Positions 37,078 through 45,158 of a DNA stretch of 64,000 bases are shown here, piece by piece. The notes below the pieces were generated by a model, which worked only from the letters and a program-made list of their open reading frames with translations, was not told the origin of the DNA and searched no databases. Every line of letters begins with the position of its first letter. The stretch's first letter is position 1. A program made the translations under genes and the position numbers. Source of the stretch: Neobacillus sp. Marseille-Q6967. Lineage in GTDB: Bacteria; Bacillota; Bacilli; Bacillales; Cytobacillaceae. The stretch is from contig NZ_OX267715.1 in assembly GCF_946151075.1 (NCBI RefSeq), forward strand, positions 2,023,881 through 2,087,880, in the 5' to 3' direction.

Positions 37078-38180
37078 CACATTTCACCATCCCTTCCGTA
37101 CCAACGTCCAATTTTTTTCAATAACGTTACATACTGTTCCGCTACGACTTCAATCGCAAATTTTTCATGAACCCGGGTAATTGCTGCTTCTGACATTTTC
37201 CGCTGCAATGCCGGATCATCTAAAATACGGTTAAGCTGGTTCACAGCATCTTCCACATTTTGTCCTCGATAGAGTAATCCATGTTCTCCATGATTTACCA
37301 ATTCGGTTACAGGCATCATTTTTGAGGCGACTACCGGTACACCACAAACCATTGATTCAATGAACGTATTGCCAAAAGATTCTGTTTTTGTCGTTGCCAA
37401 GGTACAGCCCCCGGATTGCCTTATTTTTGCATAGGCCTGCAGCATCTGCTGGTAAGGAATCACCGGGAACCATTTGATTATATCGGTGAGTTGTTCCTCT
37501 TCCCACTTTGCTTTGAACTCCTCACGCTGTACACTTTGTGCCCCGCCAATGACCCAAAACTCTATATCACTTCTCTGACTTTTAATGGTTTTTGCCACTT
37601 CAAGTAACATTTGCCAATTCTTTCTTTTGTCCAATCTTCCAATCCAGCCGATAATTTTTTTGCCCTTCTCCCCGAAGGGTTGACTGGAGAAGTCAATTTC
37701 TTCTTCTGGTAATGCATGGTAGAAAGAAATATCAATGCCGTTATATATCACATGAATAGGAATATCTTCTGTTAAAATGGATACTAATCGTTTTTGATAT
37801 TCTGATGGAACAACAATCGTTTCGGGCTGTAACCCTCTAAAGGATTTTAAATGCGGCCTTAGCTTAATGAGTTCAGGAGTTCGGGCTTCCACAATGACAG
37901 GCCCTTTATAGCCAGCTTTTTGGATCCACTTGTATGCTTTCCCTGTATCTACAACAATAATCGCATCATACTGGTTGTTCTTAATAATCCCAATAATCTC
38001 TTGTTCATCATTGGTTAAATAAACTGTGGCCACGTCCTGCATAATATGAAGCCCGCCATGGTCTGTGGTATAAAGAAATTCTGTTTCAATGCCATGCTTC
38101 TTAAAATAAATCGCGCGGTTTCGCCAGCCGGCGTTTACACCGCCAACTGTAAGGAGCCGCCAGATAACAAGTATTCTCAT
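37077..38180 (-). CDS. Glycosyltransferase family 4 protein
   Basis: The 367-residue GT-B glycosyltransferase has an N-terminal acceptor domain opening MRILVIWRLLTVGGVNAG, then a C-terminal donor domain with IGWIGRLDKRKN and the ESFGNTFIESMVCGVPVVA nucleotide-sugar motif. The ATG at 38180 follows AGAGGGG. It lies between two kinase-like genes and near galU and ugd; UDP-glucose or UDP-glucuronate is a plausible donor. Similar GT4 genes (CotSA, YtcC) act on the spore surface in Bacillus. Confidence 0.88.
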   Translation of the reverse strand: MRILVIWRLLTVGGVNAGWRNRAIYFKKHGIETEFLYTTDHGGLHIMQDVATVYLTNDEQEIIGIIKNNQYDAIIVVDTGKAYKWIQKAGYKGPVIVEARTPELIKLRPHLKSFRGLQPETIVVPSEYQKRLVSILTEDIPIHVIYNGIDISFYHALPEEEIDFSSQPFGEKGKKIIGWIGRLDKRKNWQMLLEVAKTIKSQRSDIEFWVIGGAQSVQREEFKAKWEEEQLTDIIKWFPVIPYQQMLQAYAKIRQSGGCTLATTKTESFGNTFIESMVCGVPVVASKMMPVTELVNHGEHGLLYRGQNVEDAVNQLNRILDDPALQRKMSEAAITRVHEKFAIEVVAEQYVTLLKKIGRWYGRDGEM

Positions 38181-38267
38181 ATTGGTTTCCCCTCTTAATA
38201 TTCGGGCCCTCCTCATTATCTGTAAGTATAAGTTCAATTACTTACAAACTAGATAAAGAGTGTTTAT

Positions 38268-39365
38268 TTATCTTCTTCCTTTTCCCTTACCTCGGTGTTT
38301 AACCCGAGAGCGATCACGATCGTGCCGTCTTTCTCCTTCAAACCGTTTGCCATGACCGCGAGGCCTATCCACTTTTGCATTGTGTTCACCTTCAAACCGC
38401 CCTCTGTTTCGACGGTCCTGGTCACCTTTTGAACGGCTGTCCTTTTTAGATTTGTTATCAACGGTTGAGTATCGATCCCCTGAGTATCCTTCAAATCGGT
38501 TTCCATCATTATGATTACGATTTACAAAAGCTAGTTCACGGTTGTCCCAATATTCGTCAATTTTTCCCATTACTGCCTCAAGATCTTCCCCCCTGGCCAG
38601 CATGGTTTTAACCCATTCTTCTTTGAACACCTTGTGTACAAGCCCATGAAGCAGTGTTACATAGTTTTTCTCGTCCTCTGTAGTAAGCAGGCCCTTACTT
38701 AAATTTTTAATGGTTTGCTTATCCGGTTCCTTTGGTAAAAGTAAGCTGGTAATTTGACGCGAAATTTCTTCCATGCGAATATAGTGGAGCCATTCTTGGT
38801 AAAGTTCCGGTGCTATTCCCTGTACATGGGATAAAAATATTGCCTTATTTTCTTCTCCTAAAGAATTCAATAATTTTCTTGGGTAAGGATAAACCCGATC
38901 ACGCCAAATGGTCCTAGCCACATCTATTACCTTAAGGCTACCATCCTGCTGAATGTAAATCTGCCGCTTATGGTGATCAATTCTCTCATACCCAATCTCT
39001 TTAAAGATAATGAGCATTTGAATTAATTTTTCCGAAAGTGCTGGTGTCAGTGGCTGTGATTGAAGATATTCCCGTAAATCGACTCCGCCTATTATTTCCA
39101 TCGCTATATAATTAGGTCCTTTCCCGTAAAGCTTTGGAAAAAGATTGGTATGCTGTCCCATAGAGAGAGCCTGATATTCACGTTCACAATCCTCGTTATT
39201 GCCAAACACCTTCATGCAAATCGTATCATCGATTTTAAATACCGCACCTTGGCGCCCTTTCCCCATCATTTCTAAAGGGGAATCGTTCACTACTTCAACG
39301 TCCGCATTAACCAAATTGGTTACTTTAATTTTCTTTACCCATTGTTTCAAATTTTGGATATCCAT
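38268..39365 (-). CDS. Kinase-like protein with charged RFEG-repeat tail
   Basis: The 365-residue protein has a kinase-like N-terminal domain (about 1-280): GKGRQGAVFKI as glycine loop (35-45), MKVF with the ATP lysine, ERIDHHKRQIYI as a catalytic-loop candidate and VIDVART in the DFG position. It is similar in layout to B. subtilis YrzF-type proteins. Residues 283-365 form a disordered Arg/Lys/Asp/Gly-rich tail in which RFEG recurs three times (about 290, 323 and 341). ATG 39365 follows GGAAGGAGGG. The tail suggests binding to nucleic acid or a polyanion, or a coat-like structural role. Confidence 0.75.
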   Translation of the reverse strand: MDIQNLKQWVKKIKVTNLVNADVEVVNDSPLEMMGKGRQGAVFKIDDTICMKVFGNNEDCEREYQALSMGQHTNLFPKLYGKGPNYIAMEIIGGVDLREYLQSQPLTPALSEKLIQMLIIFKEIGYERIDHHKRQIYIQQDGSLKVIDVARTIWRDRVYPYPRKLLNSLGEENKAIFLSHVQGIAPELYQEWLHYIRMEEISRQITSLLLPKEPDKQTIKNLSKGLLTTEDEKNYVTLLHGLVHKVFKEEWVKTMLARGEDLEAVMGKIDEYWDNRELAFVNRNHNDGNRFEGYSGDRYSTVDNKSKKDSRSKGDQDRRNRGRFEGEHNAKVDRPRGHGKRFEGERRHDRDRSRVKHRGKGKGRR

Positions 39366-39717
39366 ATATTCCCTCCTTCCAAATTTTTGAGTGATACTGG
39401 CTGTAAACCAAACCAAGAGCTTACCTTCCGGGTGCTTGTCTAGTATTATAAACGCTTGAATTTTTGAGGTCTTACCGCCTACTATAGTAAATTCAATATT
39501 GTAGAAAAGTGTAAAGGCGCTCGTCTATGAAATGAAAAATGTTTATTTTGCCCTTGCAGGATTCTGTATTACTATTTTAAAAATTCTAAAAATAATTTTC
39601 TTGTTTTTAGGGGATTTTCCCTCCGATTCCCTTTTCTTGTAGTACAATGGAATTAACCAGCAATTTCAGGGAAGGTTCGAAAAACAAAGGTTTAAATAAA
39701 AAATGGGAGGAAAACCG

Positions 39718-40989
39718 ATGAGTCGAATGACAAGGCAAGAGAAAAGCTGGGTGTTTTACGATTGGGCGAATTCTGCCTACTCGATTTTAATCACAACTGC
39801 CATTTTTCCCTTATATTTTAAAGCGGCAGCAACAAATGCCGGCCTTGAAGCATCTACTTCCACGGCCTACTGGGGTTATGCTAATTCATTTGCCACACTC
39901 TTGATTTCTATCTGCGCTCCGATATTAGGAACGATTGGAGATTTTCGCGGGTTTAAAAAGCGATTATTCACCTTTTTTGTTTTATTAGGCATCGTCTTTA
40001 CTGCACTTTTGGCAGTTGTCCCAAATGATCAATGGCTTTTGCTACTCGTTTTTTATATCATTACCGTCATTGGATTTGGCGGGGCGAATATTTTTTATGA
40101 TGCGTTTCTTGTTGATATTACTAGTGAAGAACGAATGAACAATATTTCTGCCAGGGGCTTTGCAATGGGGTATATCGGCAGTACCATACCCTTTATCTTA
40201 GGAATTGCCCTTATCCTTTTATCGCAACAAGAAATTTTACCATTGTCCGTAACCGTTTCCAGTCAGATTGCCTTTGCGATTACGGCTATCTGGTGGGGAG
40301 TTTTTACAATACCGATGTTCAAACATGTTCAGCAGGTTTATTTCGTCGAGCGGGTCCCAAACCCAATCTCCTCAAGTTTTAAGAAGGTCTTTCAAACCAT
40401 AAAAAAAATCAAAGCATATCGTCCATTGTTTCTCTTTTTAATTGCCTACTTTTTTTATATCGATGGTGTTCATACCATCATCACTATGTCGACGGCATAT
40501 GGAACAGATCTTGGAATCTCATCTACAAGTCTATTAATTATTTTATTCGTTACGCAGGTCGTTGCTGCCCCATTTTCCCTTTTATATGGGAAGTTAGCAG
40601 AAAAATTTACCGGAAGAAGAATGTTACTTGTAGGAATCTTTATTTATATTATTATTTGTACTTATGCTTATTTCCTAAAAACAACCTTAGACTTCTGGAT
40701 TTTGGCAATGCTTGTTGCCTCTTCTCAAGGCGGGATTCAGGCACTCAGCCGTTCTTATTTTGCCCGGCTGGTTCCAAAAGAAAATGCAAATGAATTTTTT
40801 GGATTCTATAATATCTTTTATAAATTTGCATCGATTCTTGGCCCGTTTTTAGTAGGTATTACTGCACAACTAACAGGAAATACAAACAGTGGTGTGTTTA
40901 GTTTAATTATTTTATTTATTATCGGTGGCGCCATTTTATTGCGTGTTCCGGAAACGACCCAAACTGGAGAAATGAAATCAATTAAATAA
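39718..40989 (+). CDS. MFS transporter of the UMF1/Atg22-like family
   Basis: The 423-residue transporter has about twelve membrane helices. The N-terminal FYDWANSAYS motif and the YFIDGVHTI-like stretch in helix 7 are signatures of the UMF1 group related to yeast Atg22, an amino acid effluxer. The ATG at 39718 follows GGGAGG; an in-frame ATG fifteen bases earlier overlaps that site. Monocistronic, with a terminator after it. Substrate unknown. Confidence 0.88.
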   Translation: MSRMTRQEKSWVFYDWANSAYSILITTAIFPLYFKAAATNAGLEASTSTAYWGYANSFATLLISICAPILGTIGDFRGFKKRLFTFFVLLGIVFTALLAVVPNDQWLLLLVFYIITVIGFGGANIFYDAFLVDITSEERMNNISARGFAMGYIGSTIPFILGIALILLSQQEILPLSVTVSSQIAFAITAIWWGVFTIPMFKHVQQVYFVERVPNPISSSFKKVFQTIKKIKAYRPLFLFLIAYFFYIDGVHTIITMSTAYGTDLGISSTSLLIILFVTQVVAAPFSLLYGKLAEKFTGRRMLLVGIFIYIIICTYAYFLKTTLDFWILAMLVASSQGGIQALSRSYFARLVPKENANEFFGFYNIFYKFASILGPFLVGITAQLTGNTNSGVFSLIILFIIGGAILLRVPETTQTGEMKSIK

Positions 40990-41030
40990 AGCAAACGCCT
41001 GAGAGTTCATTCTCAGGCGTTTCCGTTTTT
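40990..41030. terminator. Terminator between convergent MFS and ATP-grasp genes
   Basis: AACGCCTGAGA and TCTCAGGCGTT form an 11-bp stem; TTTCCGTTTTT follows on the plus strand and A/T sequence on the other side, so it may act in both directions. Confidence 0.8.
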
Positions 41031-42075
41031 ATGCAAATTCATCCTTACGAAGAATGATTTCTTTTTCTAGATGACTGGCCCTTATACCGAATCGCGGCTT
41101 AAGTTCAGCTTGATTCAATTCTTCGCCAAGGAGCAGTTTTATTGCCAGATATGGAAAGTTGATTCCCGATAAGCAACTAAAATGCATGCCTCCGCTCATC
41201 CTTGGATTAATCTCCAGGAGTTTCGGTTCACCGTTACTATATTTTACTTGAATGTTAAATATATAAGGCAGCTGATAATGCTGATGAAAGTTACGAGCTA
41301 ACTGAATCAATTCATGATGGTCCACTAACTCTCTCACCCTGCCTGCTCCTTTCAGCCGCGGTATGGCAGCATATAAGTTCTCTTTGGATGCCAAACAGTC
41401 AATACTATATTCCTGGCCCTCCAAAAATTCTAATACCATGAGATCAGGAAATGCCTCCTGCTGTCTTAATATTTCACAGGCATAATGGTAAGGAATCCGG
41501 TGTCCAATCCCTTGCGTAAAAAGCTGGTCAATCGTTTCAATATTTTCTTTTATGACCCGAAATCCATTTGCCCCTTCTCCTGTCACCGGTTTAAAGCAAA
41601 CCGTATGTCCTTTTTCCCTCAGTCTTTTATAGGCATGCTTGAATTCCTTCAAATTATTTACAACGAAAAAATCAGGGATCGACATCAATGCTGCCCCCTG
41701 TTTTTCCTTTTCCAATATCGACTGATAGGCTGCTGCCTTATCATCCAGCGTTTCCATTAATTGAGAATCAGGAGAGACTAACACTTTTACACCAAGGGCT
41801 TCAAAATCGGAAAGCCGCTTAGAAATCAGTACATTTTCCTTTCGTGGAATAAAAATATTTATTTTGTGCTTTCGGCAAAAATCAAGACAAAAATCAACAT
41901 ACTCATCACCCGAAACATCCGGCTCAGTATATGCATAATCACAATACTGTAAATAAAGAGCATCCGGGTTCGGATGAGAACCATAAACCACAAACCGTCT
42001 CCCGTCCTCATTCCCGCGAATCAAATCAATATAATGCGTAACCGTCGTAAACCACCGATTAAACCAAATCCTCAT
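41029..42075 (-). CDS. ATP-grasp domain protein
   Basis: The 348-residue protein has the ATP-grasp layout: an N-terminal region (about 1-100), then VCFKPVTGEGANGFRV, LEFLEGQEYSIDC, and metal-ligand motif KLLEINPRMSGG. This is the carbamoyl-phosphate-synthase-like group that ligates a carboxylate to an amine. The ATG follows GAGG. It is single and divergent from the SRAP gene, so its substrate cannot be guessed from context. Confidence 0.85.
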   Translation of the reverse strand: MRIWFNRWFTTVTHYIDLIRGNEDGRRFVVYGSHPNPDALYLQYCDYAYTEPDVSGDEYVDFCLDFCRKHKINIFIPRKENVLISKRLSDFEALGVKVLVSPDSQLMETLDDKAAAYQSILEKEKQGAALMSIPDFFVVNNLKEFKHAYKRLREKGHTVCFKPVTGEGANGFRVIKENIETIDQLFTQGIGHRIPYHYACEILRQQEAFPDLMVLEFLEGQEYSIDCLASKENLYAAIPRLKGAGRVRELVDHHELIQLARNFHQHYQLPYIFNIQVKYSNGEPKLLEINPRMSGGMHFSCLSGINFPYLAIKLLLGEELNQAELKPRFGIRASHLEKEIILRKDEFA

Positions 42076-42147
42076 ACGAAACCTCTTTCATGCTGTAATT
42101 CAATAAAAACCTTCAACATTATTCCCTATCCGTTAATTTTTATACAT

Positions 42148-42200
42148 GGTGACAGGCACCACAAAAAGACAAAACTTCAAATTGTCCGTCTCCAGTGGAC
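42148..42200 (+). repeat. GGTGACAGGCACC family repeat, copy F
   Basis: The head is followed by ACAAAAAGACA, shared with copy D, then AATTGTCCGTCTCCAGTGGACAGTT, an imperfect TGTCC/GGACA hairpin. It lies between the divergent ATP-grasp and SRAP genes, just upstream of the SRAP promoter. Confidence 0.82.
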
Positions 42201-42214
42201 AGTTGGCGGACAGT

Positions 42215-42245
42215 TTGCCATTTTGTTTTTGTTTTTTGGTATAAT
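42215..42245 (+). promoter_or_regulatory. Possible sigma-A promoter of the SRAP gene
   Basis: TATAAT at 42240-42245 is a perfect -10. TTGCCA at 42215-42220 is the nearest -35-like hexamer, but the 19-base spacer is long. The -35 lies at the edge of repeat copy F. No canonical LexA box was seen. Confidence 0.4.
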
Positions 42246-42282
42246 GTGGCCAAGGTTTAATCTTGTGTTGGGGGGTGATGGT

Positions 42283-42960
42283 ATGTGTGGCAGGTTTACG
42301 TTGACGGCGCCAGTGGATGTGCTGCTGGATCGGTTTGATGTGGAGTTTTTTATGCAGGAACAGGAGTATGCCCCTAGTTATAATGTGGCGCCTTCTCAAT
42401 CGGTCTTGGCGGTAATCAATAATGGAGCGCATAACAAGATGGGGTTTTTACGCTGGGGCCTGATTCCCACGTGGGCCAAGGACATGTCGATTGGTTATAA
42501 AATGATTAATGCCCGTGCGGAGACGCTTACAGAGAAACCAAGCTTTAGAAATGCTTATCGGAAAAAGCGCTGTTTAATTGTTGCGGATAGTTTTTATGAA
42601 TGGAAACGAGTAGACAACAAAACGAAAATACCGATGAGGATAAAACTGAAAAACAATGATTTATTTGCTATGGCAGGGTTATGGGAGAATTGGAAGTCAC
42701 CCGAGGGCACCTCGGTTTTTTCATGTTCCGTGATTACGACAACCGCAAATGATCTTGTAAAGGATATCCATGACAGAATGCCTGTTATCTTAAGACCAGA
42801 GGATGAGCAATATTGGCTCAATCCTTATATTAACGAACCAAATCAATTAAATCGTTTTTTAAAGCCCCTCGATGAAAACTTGATGGAGGCTTATGAGGTT
42901 AGCCCTCTAGTAAATTCACCCAAAAATAACTCCATTGAGCTGATTCAAAAAATCTGCTGA
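42283..42960 (+). CDS. SOS-response-associated peptidase / HMCES (YedK-like) protein
   Basis: SRAP proteins form a covalent thiazolidine link to abasic sites in single-stranded DNA through Cys2 and so shield them. The 225-residue protein starts MCGRFT, keeps the YNVAPSQ asparagine, the FYEWK glutamate and the HDRMPVIL histidine, the full catalytic set. The ATG that places Cys at position 2 follows GGGGGTGATGGT; the frame remains open far upstream, but the family demands this start. It stands alone with no bacteriophage genes nearby. Confidence 0.93.
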   Translation: MCGRFTLTAPVDVLLDRFDVEFFMQEQEYAPSYNVAPSQSVLAVINNGAHNKMGFLRWGLIPTWAKDMSIGYKMINARAETLTEKPSFRNAYRKKRCLIVADSFYEWKRVDNKTKIPMRIKLKNNDLFAMAGLWENWKSPEGTSVFSCSVITTTANDLVKDIHDRMPVILRPEDEQYWLNPYINEPNQLNRFLKPLDENLMEAYEVSPLVNSPKNNSIELIQKIC

Positions 42961-42973
42961 CCGCTCAAAAAAA

Positions 42974-43023
42974 TTAGCCTGTTTGCCAAACTGTTATGAA
43001 TTCACAGTTCAGGCCGGCAGGCT
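42974..43023. terminator. Hairpin between convergent SRAP and flavodoxin genes
   Basis: AGCCTG with AACTG pairs to CAGTT with CAGGCT, interrupted by internal loops, followed by TCTTTC on the plus strand. It probably ends one or both convergent genes. Confidence 0.5.
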
Positions 43024-43031
43024 CTTTCATT

Positions 43032-43526
43032 CTATACTAAAGCTAATGTAGCATTTATTTTCATGACGAAGCTCATCACCGCTGTCGTATCAAAATTGCT
43101 GGCATCGGTTGTAACTCCGCTTACTTTTTTAACGATTTGTCTTTCAAGGAAGTTCATTTTACTAACAAGAAACTCTCCGCCAAAAATGCCATTTGCCATG
43201 GAATGTTGGCGTAGTTCCTCCGGAAATGCATCATTAAATTGCTCAAGTGCCGTTTCCCCGTCATGCCAGCAGCAAAGAAATAACCCGAGCCTCTTCGATA
43301 ATAGTTGCACCTGATGTTTCCCAATAAAATGCTTCACTCTGCCTTGAATACTTCCGGCATGGATGGATCCGCCGACCAACACGATATCATAGTCCTCTAC
43401 ATTAAACAGTACTTTATCGCGTTTCAAATCAACTGCCAATACTTCTCCTTCTATCCATTCACTTATTAACTGGACAGCTTTTTCCGTCGTACCATGTGAG
43501 GAGCAATAAACAATTAATGTTTTCAT
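43032..43526 (-). CDS. Flavodoxin-domain protein
   Basis: The 164-residue FMN-binding protein has the phosphate loop VYCSSHGTTEK at 6-16 and VLVGGSIHAG, resembling the HemG/menaquinone-dependent protoporphyrinogen oxidase branch of flavodoxins. Its size fits a stand-alone flavodoxin-fold oxidoreductase. It is monocistronic. HemG function is not established by sequence alone, especially since Bacillus uses HemY or HemQ-linked routes. Confidence 0.8.
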   Translation of the reverse strand: MKTLIVYCSSHGTTEKAVQLISEWIEGEVLAVDLKRDKVLFNVEDYDIVLVGGSIHAGSIQGRVKHFIGKHQVQLLSKRLGLFLCCWHDGETALEQFNDAFPEELRQHSMANGIFGGEFLVSKMNFLERQIVKKVSGVTTDASNFDTTAVMSFVMKINATLALV

Positions 43527-43812
43527 TCGTCATCCTACCCTTCTCGGAAAAATGTTATCTCGATTAACTTTCATACTCTAGTTTACTAACCCAGCTGCTG
43601 TCTTTCCTTTAGTATAAAAGAAAATATTCTAGTATTTAGAATTAAAATTGGCAATATTTCTACAATAGTAGAAACTCTTAATCTTTGATATTTTTCCAAT
43701 TTTACCAGTTTTATAACTTTTTCAAATCAATATGAAACTTCTTGAAACGAATTTCGTCATAGTATATGCTGAAAAATGCAAATCATATATAAAGAGAAAT
43801 GGGGTTTTTTTA

Positions 43813-44313
43813 GTGAAAAAGTTTTGGATCATCATTTCAGCTATCACTATGACACTCGCTTTGTCTGCATGTGCCGGAAATGCAGAAGAAAAAACTGCCA
43901 AAGAAGAAGAAGCTGCAGGACCAACCAAGGAAGAAGTACAAAAATCTTTGGTTAAATTTTACATGGGTCTAGAAAAAGAAATCAATGCCGTTGACGTTGA
44001 TTTAAATACTTATGAGGGCGCTGAAGAGCCCGATGCTGAGCAAAAAGCAAAAGCTAGTGAATCAGCAGCTGCTACTGCAGCAAAGGTTAAGGAAGTAGAA
44101 ATTCCTGCCGAATTAAAAGACCAAAAGGCAGACATTGAAGCAGCACTAGAAGATATTTCAGCATCCTACCAAGCTAAGGCCGATGAATTAAAGAAAGATG
44201 CTCCTGCTCTTGATACCGCAAATGAAACCTTTACCCAAGGTGAAGAAAAATTAGGTAAAGTTTTTGAAGATTTAGAGCTTCTTAAACCAAGCTTAGCAAA
44301 AAGTGTAAGTTAA
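43813..44313 (+). CDS. Small hypothetical lipoprotein
   Basis: The 166-residue protein starts at GTG with a signal peptide ending LSAC and is alanine-, glutamate- and lysine-rich after the lipid cysteine. The mature region is probably all helical coiled coil, with YMGLEKEINAVDVDLNTYEG and repeated KADxEAALEDISASY-like text. It resembles YkyA-type cell-wall-associated lipoproteins only loosely. The ribosome site is weak. Location is the outer membrane leaflet face; function unknown. Confidence 0.7.
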   Translation: MKKFWIIISAITMTLALSACAGNAEEKTAKEEEAAGPTKEEVQKSLVKFYMGLEKEINAVDVDLNTYEGAEEPDAEQKAKASESAAATAAKVKEVEIPAELKDQKADIEAALEDISASYQAKADELKKDAPALDTANETFTQGEEKLGKVFEDLELLKPSLAKSVS

Positions 44314-44320
44314 CATGAAT

Positions 44321-44366
44321 AAAAAAGAGTGCCCCGCTTGATTAAACAAACGATGCACTCTTTTTT
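44321..44366. terminator. Bidirectional terminator between lipoprotein and YfjL-like genes
   Basis: AAAAAAGAGTGC and GCACTCTTTTTT form a 12-bp stem with a 22-base loop and A/T runs on both sides, joining two convergent genes. Confidence 0.75.
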
Positions 44367-45033
44367 AATGTTGAAGTATTTCTCCTTCTTCCGTAATCAA
44401 GAACACCTTTGCATTTTCAGCCCTTTCATCATTAGAATACCTGACCTCCACGAAGACAGGGAAATCGACAGACTGGAGATATTGGCTGAGCTCTTTCATT
44501 TTTTCCATTTCATTCTTTTGATTCACTTGATTCCAATTTGTTTTGATTTCAATCGGAATGCTTATGGCAAGCAATGAAACCTTTCCTTCTTCATAAATTT
44601 GAATATTCGGATCGATCTCTTCCTCCTTACCCTTTATCTGTTGGGCTTTGATTGAGGTTAGGTCGAGCGCAGGAAAAAGCTGCTTAATTTTTTCTTTAAT
44701 TTCACTTGATAATTCACTTTCCCATATCACTTTTGGAAAATTGTCCGAATAACCAGCAGTAGAAAAGTGGTCTTCCTCTATCTTGAATACAAGGTTGGAT
44801 TCGTCCTTCGGATGGGCATAACCCTGGTAAGTTTCACTTAAAAAATTGTATTTTATTTTTGTAAACACAAAGGTATCATCATATTTCTTTGATAAATATT
44901 TCTCCATATTTCTCTCTTGTGTCTGTTTTTGCCAAGGTGTACCATAAAAAACAGTATAAGCATAAAAACTAAAAAATAGAATGAGTACTGCAAAGACCAT
45001 TAAAATCATTTTAGTGGTTTTTATTTTCCTCAC
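44365..45033 (-). CDS. YfjL-like membrane-anchored protein
   Basis: The 222-residue protein has an N-terminal membrane helix (about 9-29) followed by YGTPW and an extracytoplasmic domain containing KKYDDTFVFTKIKYNF. This layout matches my memory of B. subtilis YfjL-like proteins. The start is a GTG that partly overlaps AAGGGG; a later start cannot be excluded. Function unknown. Confidence 0.65.
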   Translation of the reverse strand: MRKIKTTKMILMVFAVLILFFSFYAYTVFYGTPWQKQTQERNMEKYLSKKYDDTFVFTKIKYNFLSETYQGYAHPKDESNLVFKIEEDHFSTAGYSDNFPKVIWESELSSEIKEKIKQLFPALDLTSIKAQQIKGKEEEIDPNIQIYEEGKVSLLAISIPIEIKTNWNQVNQKNEMEKMKELSQYLQSVDFPVFVEVRYSNDERAENAKVFLITEEGEILQH

Positions 45034-45110
45034 CCCTTATTTTCTGAATATTATAACTATAATATTCGTTAAAGATAATGGGTATTCCTTCTTAAGAATT
45101 CAGCAGGTAT

Positions 45111-45136
45111 CAAAAAAACTGACCCCTATGGAGTCA
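45111..45136 (-). terminator. Terminator after the alanine/glutamine symporter gene
   Basis: CTGACTCC and GGGGTCAG pair around ATA, followed by seven T on the minus strand. Confidence 0.8.
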
Positions 45137-45158
45137 GCTTCTGTACTACGATATAATA

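Noticed and set aside
41974..42282. Extended frame upstream of the SRAP protein
   Set aside because: SRAP catalysis needs Cys at position 2 (MCGRF), and the upstream part covers a repeat and the antisense of the ATP-grasp gene.
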